Source of the DNA: Bacteroidota bacterium | Lineage (GTDB): Bacteria > Bacteroidota > Bacteroidia > Cytophagales > Spirosomataceae | Length of the DNA stretch: 64,000 nt | Direction: 5' to 3' | NCBI GenBank assembly: GCA_020161355.1 | Contig: JAIUOF010000011.1 | Coordinates: forward strand, 1 to 64,000 | Shown here: piece after piece, positions 53,040-62,278 of the stretch | Layout of the letters: each line of letters opens with the position of its first letter | How positions within the stretch are numbered: the stretch's first letter is position 1 | The notes under the pieces: model-generated | What the model saw: only the letters and a program-made list of their open reading frames with translations | What the model was told of the DNA's origin: nothing | Databases searched by the model: none | Position numbers and translations under genes: made by a program

Positions 53040-54941
53040 TTAATTTTTGAAAGAATCAAGGTACTCGCGGGGGGTGAGATTAGTGATTTTTTTAAAGGCC
53101 CGGTTAAATGCTGTCTTACTATTGAAGCCCACTTCGAATGCCAAACCCAGAAAGGTGTAGTTTTGATTTTTGGGGTCTTTGACCATTTTCTTAAATTCCT
53201 CTACTCTGAAACTATTTATAAAGTCAAAGAAATTTTGTTGATAATGATCGTTGATAATTCTAGAAAGCAAATGTGAAGAAATCCCGATTTCAGAGGCCAG
53301 TTCTGAAAGGCTTATTTTCGGATTTTTATAGGGTTTTTCCGACTCAATATATTTTTCCAATTTCTCAATATCTTCACTGAAATCTTCCTGCTGTGGCTGA
53401 ATATTAAACTGGGGAGTACTGGAAATCCGGCTTTCGAGCATGTCTTCAAAGGCCACCCCGGCGGCATGCCCTGGCACCTGCTCGATTTCATTGTGATGAA
53501 TCGCAAAAAATCCAACAATAAAAGTGGTAAATGAAAACATTAACCAGATGAGGTCTGTACTGTTCTCAACCAAAATAACATTTTCAAGTTTGGTGACTTT
53601 GCCTATCAATGCCAAAACCATAGAAAAAGCCCAAAAACACAGCACCAGAAACTGTAAAATGAGAACCAGGTTTAGATAATTGAGGTTTTGTTCATAAGAA
53701 AGGGTATTTTCAAATTGCTTTTTGTAGGCAGCAATCAATCTCCGGTATAGTACCCAAAAGAATATATTCCACATCAAACCAATTATGCCGGCCCCACCGA
53801 ATATCTGCTCCAACATCGGTTTTTGCTCCATGAGCTCCAGCAAGAAGGTTTTATCGTTTTGGATAATAAATGGCAAATAGGCAAAAAATTGAATCAAAAA
53901 CGGAATAAAAAACAAATACCAGCGGCCGGGAAGTTTTTTGTTGTGAAAAAGCAGCTTTATCAGGTAAAAATAGAAAAGCGGCCCATATAAAAAATAAACA
54001 AAGTCAGCCATTACAACTATTCTTGGAAACCGATTGACAAAAACCTGAAAGTTAGAAACCAGATATAGGAGAATTGATATTGAAGCAACAAATACCGAAG
54101 CAAGCAACCATTGATTTGCCTCAGTATTGGTTTTCTGAGTTAAAGGCACTGCAATCAGGAGCATTAAACCCTGAAATACCGAAAAAAGCAGAAGAAAATC
54201 AAAAAGTGAATATACATGTAAAGTGCCCAAAAGGTCTTCCCAGCCTTCAATCTGGCAGGTTACTGCCTTGTTGTCTATACTTGAATCGCGAAAGATAGTG
54301 CGGTTGGGACGGGCTTTCCCACTTTCCCTGGCTTCAACGGTTTCCCAACTTCCTCTGGTAAACTTATATTCGATTTTCTGCAAATCTGTATAAAGTTTGA
54401 ACACATATTGGCCGTTTATGTTCCTTCTCAATTCAAAATCAGGATTGCCTGCATCCCAGTTATTAAAATTCCCGGCTATGTATATTTTCGAATCTTTCGG
54501 GGTGTTTTCCGGAATCTGTTCGATAATTAAATCATAAACCACCTGTCTTTCCCACCCCAGAATACTGGTTTTCTGGAAGTTGCCTTTTTGTACAGTCCTG
54601 TCAAAACTATGATTGGGCAAACTTTGGCCATCGGGTGTACCTTCCACATACATCCATGAACCCTGGGTAAACTTGAACTCAAAACTAGCCGGAGCATTTT
54701 CAAGTAAAATACTGTACACTTTATCCGATTCCTTTTTCAGGATATATTTGCTGTCACCCGGATTCCAGTTGTTATAATCCAGAGCAATATACAGAGGCTT
54801 GTCGGGGTTGATGAGCGGAGCCAAAACCTCGACTTCGATTTTGGTTTGGGCAAATGAGGTTATAGTTATTCCGGTCAAAAAAGCCAATATAGCTTTTTTG
54901 GGACTTTTTAAAAGCCACTCAAAGAATTTTACAATAACCAT
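53040..54941 (-). CDS. Membrane-spanning AraC regulator with two glycan-binding-like domains
   Basis: This 633-residue protein combines, in order: an N-terminal hydrophobic signal/anchor (14-31); two homologous beta domains (~35-130 and ~134-234), each with a [YF]NNW motif and FKFTxGSW followed by VE (YIALDYNNWN...FKFTQGSWMYVE and YIAGNFNNWD...YKFTRGSWETVE), resembling CBM20/CBM48 starch-binding folds; seven predicted membrane helices (~244-266, 279-298, 309-332, 341-361, 382-401, 424-446, 463-481); and a cytoplasmic AraC DNA-binding domain (~525-632, two helix-turn-helix motifs, ISLSELASEIGISSHLLSRI and LGLAFEVGFNSKTAFNRAFK). It probably senses alpha-glucan outside the cytoplasm and activates the GH53-SusCDE operon 164 bp downstream, and perhaps the amylases. 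Sensing is inference. Confidence 0.88.
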   Translation of the reverse strand: MVIVKFFEWLLKSPKKAILAFLTGITITSFAQTKIEVEVLAPLINPDKPLYIALDYNNWNPGDSKYILKKESDKVYSILLENAPASFEFKFTQGSWMYVEGTPDGQSLPNHSFDRTVQKGNFQKTSILGWERQVVYDLIIEQIPENTPKDSKIYIAGNFNNWDAGNPDFELRRNINGQYVFKLYTDLQKIEYKFTRGSWETVEARESGKARPNRTIFRDSSIDNKAVTCQIEGWEDLLGTLHVYSLFDFLLLFSVFQGLMLLIAVPLTQKTNTEANQWLLASVFVASISILLYLVSNFQVFVNRFPRIVVMADFVYFLYGPLFYFYLIKLLFHNKKLPGRWYLFFIPFLIQFFAYLPFIIQNDKTFLLELMEQKPMLEQIFGGAGIIGLMWNIFFWVLYRRLIAAYKKQFENTLSYEQNLNYLNLVLILQFLVLCFWAFSMVLALIGKVTKLENVILVENSTDLIWLMFSFTTFIVGFFAIHHNEIEQVPGHAAGVAFEDMLESRISSTPQFNIQPQQEDFSEDIEKLEKYIESEKPYKNPKISLSELASEIGISSHLLSRIINDHYQQNFFDFINSFRVEEFKKMVKDPKNQNYTFLGLAFEVGFNSKTAFNRAFKKITNLTPREYLDSFKN

Positions 54942-55026
54942 AAACGAGAACGTTTTTCCAAAGGTAAGAAAAATGTGATTTTAAGGTGTTATTTCTGATC
55001 TTAATAAATGATTCATGATGTAACCC

Positions 55027-55959
55027 TCAACTGACAAAAGACCATGCCACCAATCTGCTATTTTTTTGACCCTGAGACATTTCTATGGTTTTTGTAACAG
55101 CTATTTTTAATTTTTCAAACTCACGGAAAATACGCTCCAGATTTTCTTTTTTTGAAACCAGAGAAGTAAACCACTTACAGTTTTCTGAAAATTTCTGACT
55201 TTCTCTTATCATACCCAAAATGAAGCTGGTTTCGCCGCCATCGTACCATAGTTCGTTGTCCTTGCCTCCAAAGTTTCGGGAAGGGGATTTCAGATTTCCC
55301 GCTTTCAAATTTCTAAGTTTTTTGAGATTATTGCCCACGGCTTCTTCTACTGAGCCATAAAATGGGGGATTACAAAATGTGGCATGAAAGTATTCATCTG
55401 GCAAAATTATTCCTTCAAAAAAACGACTGGAATCTGCCTGATGTCTGATGTCAATTTTATTTTTCAAACCTGTGTTAAAACTGGCGATTGCTTTTGCTGA
55501 CTTTACTGAAACCGGGTCAATGTCACTTCCCACAAAACTCCAGCCATATTCCGTACTTCCCAAAATGGGATAAATACAGTTGGCCCCAACACCAATATCC
55601 AAACATCTGATTGTATTTCCGGTTGGTACAATTCCCTCATTACTTTCGGCCAAAAGGTCAGCCACTGCATGTACGTAGTCGACCCTTCCCGGAATTGGCG
55701 GGGACAAATAGCCCGGGGGAATATCCCAGAAATCAACCTTATAATAAAGTTTAAGAAGGGCTTTGTTGAGGGCTTTAACTGATTGGTTGTCAGAAAAATC
55801 TATAGTCTCGTTACCATATTGGTTGGTAAACACAAACTGAGAAAACTCAGGAAGAGCCTTTTTCAAAGCATCGAAATCATAATTTCCCTGATGTTTATTT
55901 CTGGGATGAAATGGTTTCTTATTCTTTTTAGATTTCAATGAAATATTATTTTTGGGCAA
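55027..55959 (-). CDS. rlmF: 23S rRNA (adenine-1618-N6)-methyltransferase
   Basis: RlmF methylates A1618 of 23S rRNA. The 310-residue protein has a basic N-terminus (KSKKNKKPFHPRNKHQG), then YDFDALKKALPEF and VNPYGNETIDF-like block NQYGNETIDFSDNQSVKALN, which is diagnostic. SAM motif I is CLDIGVGANCIYPILG, and the catalytic NPPF motif appears as FCNPPFYGSVEEA. FGGKDNELWYDGGETSFI is also family-specific. It stands alone, divergent from the DUF5362-like gene at 56047. Confidence 0.94.
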   Translation of the reverse strand: MPKNNISLKSKKNKKPFHPRNKHQGNYDFDALKKALPEFSQFVFTNQYGNETIDFSDNQSVKALNKALLKLYYKVDFWDIPPGYLSPPIPGRVDYVHAVADLLAESNEGIVPTGNTIRCLDIGVGANCIYPILGSTEYGWSFVGSDIDPVSVKSAKAIASFNTGLKNKIDIRHQADSSRFFEGIILPDEYFHATFCNPPFYGSVEEAVGNNLKKLRNLKAGNLKSPSRNFGGKDNELWYDGGETSFILGMIRESQKFSENCKWFTSLVSKKENLERIFREFEKLKIAVTKTIEMSQGQKNSRLVAWSFVS

Positions 55960-56046
55960 AAGTAAAAAAACAATTTCTCTGTAAAACCATTTTTTTTAAC
56001 TTGCAAAAGTATATCTGAATTATCTCACATTTAAATAGTTAAAACC

Positions 56047-56514
56047 ATGAGTCTCTCCGATTTTGAAAAATTAGAAATAACCGATTCTGCAAAAAATTAT
56101 TTGCTTGAAACCGCCAAATGGGGAAAATTTCTGGCAATTGCCGGCTTCATTATGTCAGGAATTCTGATGCTTTTCGGCCTATTTTTTGGCACAATGTACA
56201 ATGGCATGATGTCCAGAGCCATGGGCGAAACACAAGCTGCTTCTCAAGTTCAGGGCATGGGCTTTTTTATGGGAGCCTTGTACGTTGCCCTAGCTGCCAT
56301 CTATTTGGTTCCCTGTTTTTATTTGTTCAAATTCTCAAAGAAAGCAAAAGCCGCAGTTGAAGATTCTGACGCTTCAGACCTCGAGGAGGCATTTCTGAAT
56401 CAGAAATCTATGTTTAAATTCTTCGGAATTTTTACCATAATAATACTGGCAATCTACGGTATTGCCTTTCTTTTGGCAATTATCGGTGGTGGCATTTTTG
56501 CATTTATGAGATAA
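56047..56514 (+). CDS. DUF5362-like small membrane protein
   Basis: This 155-residue inner-membrane protein has a short soluble N-terminus (ITDSAKNYLLETAKWGKFLAIAG) and hydrophobic segments at about 28-52, 72-97 and 120-150, joined by a charged loop with an acidic stretch (AAVEDSDASDLEEAFLNQK). The layout resembles DUF5362 proteins of Bacteroidota. No function is known. It is convergent with selD, with 8 bp between the stops. Confidence 0.7.
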   Translation: MSLSDFEKLEITDSAKNYLLETAKWGKFLAIAGFIMSGILMLFGLFFGTMYNGMMSRAMGETQAASQVQGMGFFMGALYVALAAIYLVPCFYLFKFSKKAKAAVEDSDASDLEEAFLNQKSMFKFFGIFTIIILAIYGIAFLLAIIGGGIFAFMR

Positions 56515-56522
56515 AAAAGAGG

Positions 56523-57569
56523 CTACAGCACCTCAACCACAAATTCACTTTTGGGTTTAAGATATCCAATGGGTTCAGTAAAATCAGCAAGTTGATTTTG
56601 TGATAAAATATCTATGACTTCCTGTTTCTGACCGGGGTTTACGGCTATCAAAAGCCCTCCACTTGTTTGTGGATCGGCCAACAGTGACCATTGCTCTTCA
56701 CTTATCGGAGCTATTTTATGCCCGTAGCTGTCACGGTTGCGTTTGGTCCCTCCTGGTACAGACTTGGCAGAAACATAATCCAATATGTCAGGTAATATTT
56801 TTGGCACTTTTTGATAGTCAATCACTCCTGTGAGGTCTGATCCTTCGGCCATCTCTGTGAGATGCCCAAGCAAGCCAAAGCCGGTTACGTCGGTCATGGC
56901 AGTTACCCCGGTCACTTTTCCGAGATATTCTCCTACCTTATTGAGTCGCATCATCTGAGTGGCGGCCAGGTTTTTATGTTCGGGTTTCAGGATGCCCTTT
57001 TTTTCTGCGGTAGTTAAAATACCCACCCCAAGAGGCTTGGTCAGAAACAAAATATCGCCGGCATTGGCTTTGTCATTGTGTTTAATTTTGTCAGTATCCA
57101 CCAATCCATTCACTGCCAGACCGAAAATCGGCTCTGGCGAATCGATACTGTGGCCACCTGCCAGACTTATGCCAGCTTCCAGACATACACTTCGGCTGCC
57201 ATCTATTACTTTTTGGGCCACTTCGGGCGACAATTTATCGATAGGCCATCCGAGAATCGCAATGGCCAAAATGGGTTTCCCGCCCATGGCATACACATCG
57301 CTGATGGCGTTACAGGAGGCTATCCGGCCAAAATCGTAGGGATCATCGACGATAGGCATAAAAAAATCGGTGGTAGAAATGAGAGCCTGGCAGTTGCCCA
57401 GGTCCAGCACAGCAGCGTCGTCGCGACTGGAATTGCCCACTATAAGACTTTCGTTGTTGGGCAGGGCTATGTTTCCTTTCAAAATCACATCCAGCACTTT
57501 GGGGGATATTTTACATCCACAACCTGCACCATGCGAATATTGTGTAAGTTTTATTTCCTGGTCGTTCAT
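56523..57569 (-). CDS. selD: Selenide, water dikinase
   Basis: SelD makes selenophosphate from selenide and ATP. It has 348 residues. LTQYSHGAGCGCKISPKVL at 9-27 aligns position by position with the E. coli enzyme, placing the catalytic Cys17 and Lys20; the residue is Cys, not selenocysteine. AIRS-type motifs follow (DDAAVLDLG, STTDFF, MGGKPILAIAILGWP, GHSIDSPEPIFGLAVNG, MTDVTGFGLLGHL). Its start codon overlaps the stop of the upstream mnmH/selU by four bases (57566-57569), so the two enzymes form one operon. In this window selenophosphate would feed only tRNA selenation. Confidence 0.97.
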   Translation of the reverse strand: MNDQEIKLTQYSHGAGCGCKISPKVLDVILKGNIALPNNESLIVGNSSRDDAAVLDLGNCQALISTTDFFMPIVDDPYDFGRIASCNAISDVYAMGGKPILAIAILGWPIDKLSPEVAQKVIDGSRSVCLEAGISLAGGHSIDSPEPIFGLAVNGLVDTDKIKHNDKANAGDILFLTKPLGVGILTTAEKKGILKPEHKNLAATQMMRLNKVGEYLGKVTGVTAMTDVTGFGLLGHLTEMAEGSDLTGVIDYQKVPKILPDILDYVSAKSVPGGTKRNRDSYGHKIAPISEEQWSLLADPQTSGGLLIAVNPGQKQEVIDILSQNQLADFTEPIGYLKPKSEFVVEVL

Positions 57570-58630
57570 AACTTGTTAATAATAATATCGGTATTGAAAT
57601 TTATATCAATGGTATCGGTTTGGATTAGTAATGTAGGTATTTTGACTTCGATTTTATGGTCAAGATCTTTTTTGTAAAATTTATCATAATACCTCAGCAG
57701 TATCCTGAAACACTCCTTTATGTTTCCTTCTGCCAGATGCTTTTGTGCATTTTTCTCTTCCAGCCCACCAAGGCGTTTTCTAATTCTTGTGATAGCATTT
57801 GACAATGCCTCACGGGGCATTATGCCGTATTCGGCTACCAGAAAATCAAGTCTTTCTTCAAAAGGAACCTCAAGAAATAGCAGTTCAGAAGAAAACATCT
57901 TCTTATAAAATTCTCCCGGAATATTCAGATCTCCAATTCTCTGACTCTCATCTTCCAGAAAAATGTCGGCTTGTGCATTAAGCTTATTTAATGCAGTAGC
58001 CAGTAAGTTTTCAAACATTTCCTGTGATGGCTGAGGAGGCAAATTGATGCCGCCCAGAGCCGAACCCCGATGAGAAGCCAATAACTCAAGATCGACTACC
58101 TGATAGCCTTTTTCAGATAGTTTTTGTAAAATATGGGTTTTAGCCGAGCCTGTATATCCTCCTATAATTTTGAGAGCGTAATCCTTTCTGAAGGTATCCA
58201 AAGCCTTATTTCTGAATGCCTTATACCCTCCCTGAAGCAGGTAAACCTCAAATCCATACAGGTCAAGCAGCCAGGCTACCGCACCGCTACGCATGCCTCC
58301 ACGCCAGCAATGCACCAGCACGACAGGCTTGGGAGCAGGTGTAAAATTACTCCGGTTTTCAGAAAGGCTTTCGGTGTGCTGCTCCACCGTTTCTACCATT
58401 TTCCGCATTTTGGGGCCAAAATAATCGAGGCCGATTTTTATGGCGGTTTCACGGTTTTGCTGCTTGTATGCTGTGCCTATTACTTTTCTTTCTTCATCAG
58501 AAAAAAGCGGCAAACTCACCGCACCCGGAATATGAGCGTGGCTATATTCCCCCGGACTTCTAACATCAAAAACCGGGTGATTTTGAGCTTTTTCAAGAAA
58601 AGAATCTATGTTTAGGGAGGAGATTGGCAT
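57566..58630 (-). CDS. mnmH: tRNA 2-selenouridine synthase
   Basis: MnmH (SelU, YbbB) replaces sulfur by selenium at U34 of certain tRNAs, using selenophosphate. It has 354 residues. The rhodanese domain (1-~135) carries FDVRSPGEYSHAHIPGA and the active Cys108 in VHCWRGGMRSGA, the double-Gly motif of this family. The P-loop domain that follows starts at IIGGYTGSAKTHIL (~155-168), then LEDESQRIGDLNIP. It is co-transcribed with selD (four-base overlap). Function in both the seleno- and the geranyl-transfer reactions is known for the family. Confidence 0.96.
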   Translation of the reverse strand: MPISSLNIDSFLEKAQNHPVFDVRSPGEYSHAHIPGAVSLPLFSDEERKVIGTAYKQQNRETAIKIGLDYFGPKMRKMVETVEQHTESLSENRSNFTPAPKPVVLVHCWRGGMRSGAVAWLLDLYGFEVYLLQGGYKAFRNKALDTFRKDYALKIIGGYTGSAKTHILQKLSEKGYQVVDLELLASHRGSALGGINLPPQPSQEMFENLLATALNKLNAQADIFLEDESQRIGDLNIPGEFYKKMFSSELLFLEVPFEERLDFLVAEYGIMPREALSNAITRIRKRLGGLEEKNAQKHLAEGNIKECFRILLRYYDKFYKKDLDHKIEVKIPTLLIQTDTIDINFNTDIIINKL

Positions 58631-58740
58631 TTATTCTGAAATAAGATTCGAAAATACTCCCAAACATTTAAAAAGACCTATGATTATGGTCAAAAGAATT
58701 TAAAGATTTGAAAATAATAGTTTGATGATTTTAAGAAATA

Positions 58741-58770
58741 CAAAAAGGAGAGCCTCGTGACTCTCCTTTT
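58741..58770 (-). terminator. Terminator after the Gfo/Idh/MocA gene
   Basis: A perfect 10-bp stem (AAAAGGAGAG / CTCTCCTTTT) with an 8-base loop is followed on the minus strand by a T-run. It begins 23 bp after the stop codon at 58793. The A-rich and T-rich flanks might let it act in both directions, though nothing to the left needs it. Confidence 0.85.
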
Positions 58771-58792
58771 CCTAAAAATTCTAATTTTCTTA

Positions 58793-60130
58793 TCAATACG
58801 GCTTCCAGGGTTTACCACCTACTAAAATCTCCTGGGCTTTAGGGTCAAAGGTCACTTTGAGGCCGGTGCGATATGCCGCATTTGACATCATGGTAGCAAT
58901 AGAGTGCTGGTATCCGGCTTCTATGGGTGCATTTGGTGTTTTGCGGCTGCGTACACACTCCATGAAATTTTTGATATGATTAAATGTCAGGGAGTCACCA
59001 CCAGTGTTGGCCTCTGTCGCAACTTTTTCACCTTCCAGCTTCATTGGAGTCAGGAGGTTAGGTTTAAGACCCATAGAGCGGGCTTCCCATTCATGTAAAC
59101 CGCCTTTGTCAGATATCTCGTTGGTATCAAGGTTGATCATGCCGCCATTGGAGTAATACAGCTCTTTGGTGTCGCCAGCCGAGTTGGAAAATCTACTCGT
59201 AAACTGTACCTGGAAGCCATTTTGAGGTTGATCGGCAGGACCATAATCAAATACAACTGTGAGGGTGTCAGCATTGGTGCGGCCGTCCTGCCATTGGTAA
59301 ATACCACCGTTGGCTACTACCGAGCGGGGATATTCGAGCCCCGAGAACCAGTGAACAGTATCAATCTGATGGCTCATCCATTGGCCGGGGATGCCTGAAG
59401 AATATGGCCAGAACAATCTGTATTCCAAATATTTACGAGCATCAAATGGCACCATAGGGCGGTTGATCAGGTAGCGTTTCCAGTCTACATCCGATTCTTT
59501 GAGCTCATTTACCAGAGCGGGGCGTCTCCACCGGCCGGGCTGGTTGACGTTCCACATAAGCTCCACCATTTTGATATCACCAAACTTACCTGACTTGATA
59601 AAATCTGCTGCTGCATGATAATTTCCGCCGGAACGTCTCTGTGAACCTATCTGAACTATTTTGTTTGAAGCTTTTACGGCTTTGAGTACCGCACGGTTGT
59701 CGGCCATGGTTTCAGATAATGGTTTTTCGGCATAAATATCACAACCGGCTTTCACGGCTTCGATGGTATGCATGGCATGTTGGAAATCAGCGGTACTCAT
59801 AAATACTGCATCTACCATTTTGGAAGCATAAAGCTCGTCGTTATTATTAAAAACTTTGATGTCGGTGCCCAATTGTTTGTCTATGAAAGCCTTTCCTTCT
59901 TCACGACGGCGGTTCCAGATGTCGGAAAGTGCGACCATCTCAAAGTTCATCTCTTTATGAAGGGCCTTAAAAGGCGGAATGTGCGATGCCTTGAACCTGT
60001 CAGAAAAACCTACACAGGCTACCCGTACACGGTCATTGGCTCCTATAATTTTGCCATAGCTTTTTACTGAAAACCCAGTGGCTACACCCGCCATTATTGA
60101 TTTTTTTACAAACTCTCTTCTTGTTGTCAT
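58793..60130 (-). CDS. Tat-type Gfo/Idh/MocA-family oxidoreductase
   Basis: This 445-residue NAD(P)-dependent oxidoreductase has a twin-arginine export signal (TTRREFVKKSIMAGVATG at 2-19), as is common for this family in Bacteroidota. The Rossmann domain begins VRVACVGFSDRFKASHI with the glycine pattern reduced (VGFSDR instead of VGxGxxG). The catalytic Lys lies in DIYAEKPLSETMADN. The C-terminal family domain contains WNVNQPGRWRRP and SGIPGQWMSHQIDTVHW. Substrates are typically sugars or cyclitols, and nearby GH3 and alpha/beta hydrolase genes support a carbohydrate role, but the substrate is open. Confidence 0.9.
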   Translation of the reverse strand: MTTRREFVKKSIMAGVATGFSVKSYGKIIGANDRVRVACVGFSDRFKASHIPPFKALHKEMNFEMVALSDIWNRRREEGKAFIDKQLGTDIKVFNNNDELYASKMVDAVFMSTADFQHAMHTIEAVKAGCDIYAEKPLSETMADNRAVLKAVKASNKIVQIGSQRRSGGNYHAAADFIKSGKFGDIKMVELMWNVNQPGRWRRPALVNELKESDVDWKRYLINRPMVPFDARKYLEYRLFWPYSSGIPGQWMSHQIDTVHWFSGLEYPRSVVANGGIYQWQDGRTNADTLTVVFDYGPADQPQNGFQVQFTSRFSNSAGDTKELYYSNGGMINLDTNEISDKGGLHEWEARSMGLKPNLLTPMKLEGEKVATEANTGGDSLTFNHIKNFMECVRSRKTPNAPIEAGYQHSIATMMSNAAYRTGLKVTFDPKAQEILVGGKPWKPY

Positions 60131-60254
60131 TTCTGATTATTTTGGTTGAAATTACAATACAATTTAAAAAATTATTGCGTTTGAATCCTATCATTTAATA
60201 CATATTCGACAAATGATTAAACTAAAAAGACAAAATAGTATTATTTGCCTTAGT

Positions 60255-62264
60255 TTAATAACTCAATCCATCTCCAAATTTAAAAAGGGCATATTCCGGT
60301 TTCAAAAATCCGGGAACATCTGATTGATTTTGAAGGACTGCATTTCTCGATTTTGGAGTACTAAAAGGCATTTTCCCTGTAGGGTTAAATTTTCCCGAAA
60401 TCACATCAAGTACTGCTTCGGTTGAAGTACCAAAAGTCGCCAAAAGTGATTTTACATTAGGATTGTCAATTTCATCTATAACCCACGGGCTTGTAAAGTT
60501 GATAAGAATAATAGTGGGTTTGTGATACGAGGTTTCGTTTACTTGAGCAACATTTATTTTATTTTTTGAAAGCTGCAGTTCAATAGCTTCCCCTTCTTTT
60601 GTATTAAAAAGACTCCCCATATTTGGTGTAAGCCAAAGAACCACTACATCGGCCTCTTCACGTGTTTTGACGAATTCCAGATTCCATTTGTTCTCAGCAG
60701 GAACGATTATATTGGTGGGTTTTGCACCTGGCCGTCCGCTGTCATAGTGTGACTCAAAGAAGACTTTAGTTTTAGGCTTTAATGGCAAGATTTCATCCTG
60801 ATTTCTCAGTAATACAATTGATTTCCTCATGGCCAAATCTGCTTTTTGCTGAAATTCTGCACTTCCTACCGTTTTAACAGCCTTTTCTACATCAACATAA
60901 GGGTTTTCAAAAAGACCTAAATCAAATTTTTCTTTGAGCAATCTGGATACTGACTCATTAATTCTTGTTTCTGAAACCATCCCTTTTTTTACAGTTTCAA
61001 GTAATAATGCCGGATCAGCTGAGCCTGAAAAAATATCGACACCGCAATCAATGGCTTTTTGGTACCTTTCTAAAATACTTAATTTTTCTACTCCCCAAGG
61101 CATCATTTCAATTGGACCTGTATCAGAATTGACGATTCCTTTAAAACCCATTTTACTGCGAAGCAAGTCTTTTATAATGGCCTTATTATATGCAAAAGCA
61201 ATTTCCTCATATTGCGTACCTACGGGCTTGGCATAGTAGGGCATTATGGCAGAAGTGCCGGCATCAATAGCCGCCTGAAAAGGTTTAAGATGATAATCAA
61301 ACATCTTTCCGGGGTAGTGCTGATCCTGCCCCCAAACAAAATGCGGATCATGACCCTCTACCTGAGGCCCGCCACCGGGAAAATGTTTGGTAGTAAGGGC
61401 TACAGATCCCAGTCCAAGTTTTTCACCCTGAAACCCCAGCACTATCTCCCGCATCATTTTGGCTGCCCAATCGGCATCTTCGCCAAAAGTACCCTCAATA
61501 CGCTGCCAGCGAGGCTCCGTGGCAAGGTCGGCCATATACATGTAAGCTTTTCTCAGACCTACAGATGCCCACTCTTTTCCGGCGATTTCGGCAAATTCTC
61601 GGGTAAGTTTCAGGTCGTTCATCGCAGCCAGACCTAACTCTCCCGGCCATCGTGAGAATGTTGTAGTACCTACACTCAAACCGATGGAAGCGTCAATAGT
61701 GATGTGGTTCCTGGGGTTTGAAGCCACCATGGCTGGTATGCCCAGGCGAGTGTCTTCACACAATGCCTGTAGATTGTTAGACCATTCGGCGAGTGTTTTG
61801 GTGGTGGTATTGGCTCTGAGAATAAAATGCCGGAGGTTGTTTTGCTTAACTCCTTTAGTGGTACCTGCAGCAGAAAGCATGGGGTATGGCAGAGGTTTCT
61901 TGGAAAACATATTGATTTCCTGAATCAGGTCTTCTTCATTAAAACCTGAGGTGATTTCAGCTTTTGGAGCATTTTGCTGAAAAGAATAATCGCCCTTCAG
62001 TCTTGTGGTGGATATCAGCATAAAACCCACTTTTTCCTCAAGGCTCATTTTTGAGAGCAGGTCGTCAATGCGGGTTTCTACCGGAAGTCGCCAGTCTTCA
62101 TATTTATCAATTTTCCCATTTTTGTTGAGATCCTTAAATTCAAGTTTGCCTTTTTTAAGAATTTTTGCCGATCTGAAACCCAATTGAGGCTGGTAGGGCT
62201 TTTGAGCCATTGCCACAGAATAAAACAAACTTAAGACTGTTAATGCTTTGATGATCAGTTTCAT
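60255..62264 (-). CDS. GH3 beta-glycosidase with EF-hand-like motif
   Basis: This 669-residue secreted glycoside hydrolase family 3 enzyme (signal peptide 1-20) most likely has beta-glucosidase or beta-xylosidase activity. The nucleophile is probably Asp380 in GIVNSDTGPIEMM. KHFPGGGPQVEGHDPHF at about 292-308 carries the conserved KHF and GHD residues. An unusual N-terminal stretch, FKDLNKNGKIDKYEDW at 43-58, matches a calcium-binding EF-hand/dockerin loop. The protein ends right after the FKFGDGLSY motif, where many GH3 enzymes continue into a fibronectin-III-like domain that is absent here. It is 15 bp downstream of the hydrolase at 62279. Confidence 0.93.
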   Translation of the reverse strand: MKLIIKALTVLSLFYSVAMAQKPYQPQLGFRSAKILKKGKLEFKDLNKNGKIDKYEDWRLPVETRIDDLLSKMSLEEKVGFMLISTTRLKGDYSFQQNAPKAEITSGFNEEDLIQEINMFSKKPLPYPMLSAAGTTKGVKQNNLRHFILRANTTTKTLAEWSNNLQALCEDTRLGIPAMVASNPRNHITIDASIGLSVGTTTFSRWPGELGLAAMNDLKLTREFAEIAGKEWASVGLRKAYMYMADLATEPRWQRIEGTFGEDADWAAKMMREIVLGFQGEKLGLGSVALTTKHFPGGGPQVEGHDPHFVWGQDQHYPGKMFDYHLKPFQAAIDAGTSAIMPYYAKPVGTQYEEIAFAYNKAIIKDLLRSKMGFKGIVNSDTGPIEMMPWGVEKLSILERYQKAIDCGVDIFSGSADPALLLETVKKGMVSETRINESVSRLLKEKFDLGLFENPYVDVEKAVKTVGSAEFQQKADLAMRKSIVLLRNQDEILPLKPKTKVFFESHYDSGRPGAKPTNIIVPAENKWNLEFVKTREEADVVVLWLTPNMGSLFNTKEGEAIELQLSKNKINVAQVNETSYHKPTIILINFTSPWVIDEIDNPNVKSLLATFGTSTEAVLDVISGKFNPTGKMPFSTPKSRNAVLQNQSDVPGFLKPEYALFKFGDGLSY

Positions 62265-62278
62265 AGTTTAATTTTTTT

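Noticed and set aside
57078..57677. 199-codon antisense frame over selD and the end of mnmH
   Set aside because: Both minus-strand genes have full family motifs here; the antisense translation is Cys/His rich and shapeless.
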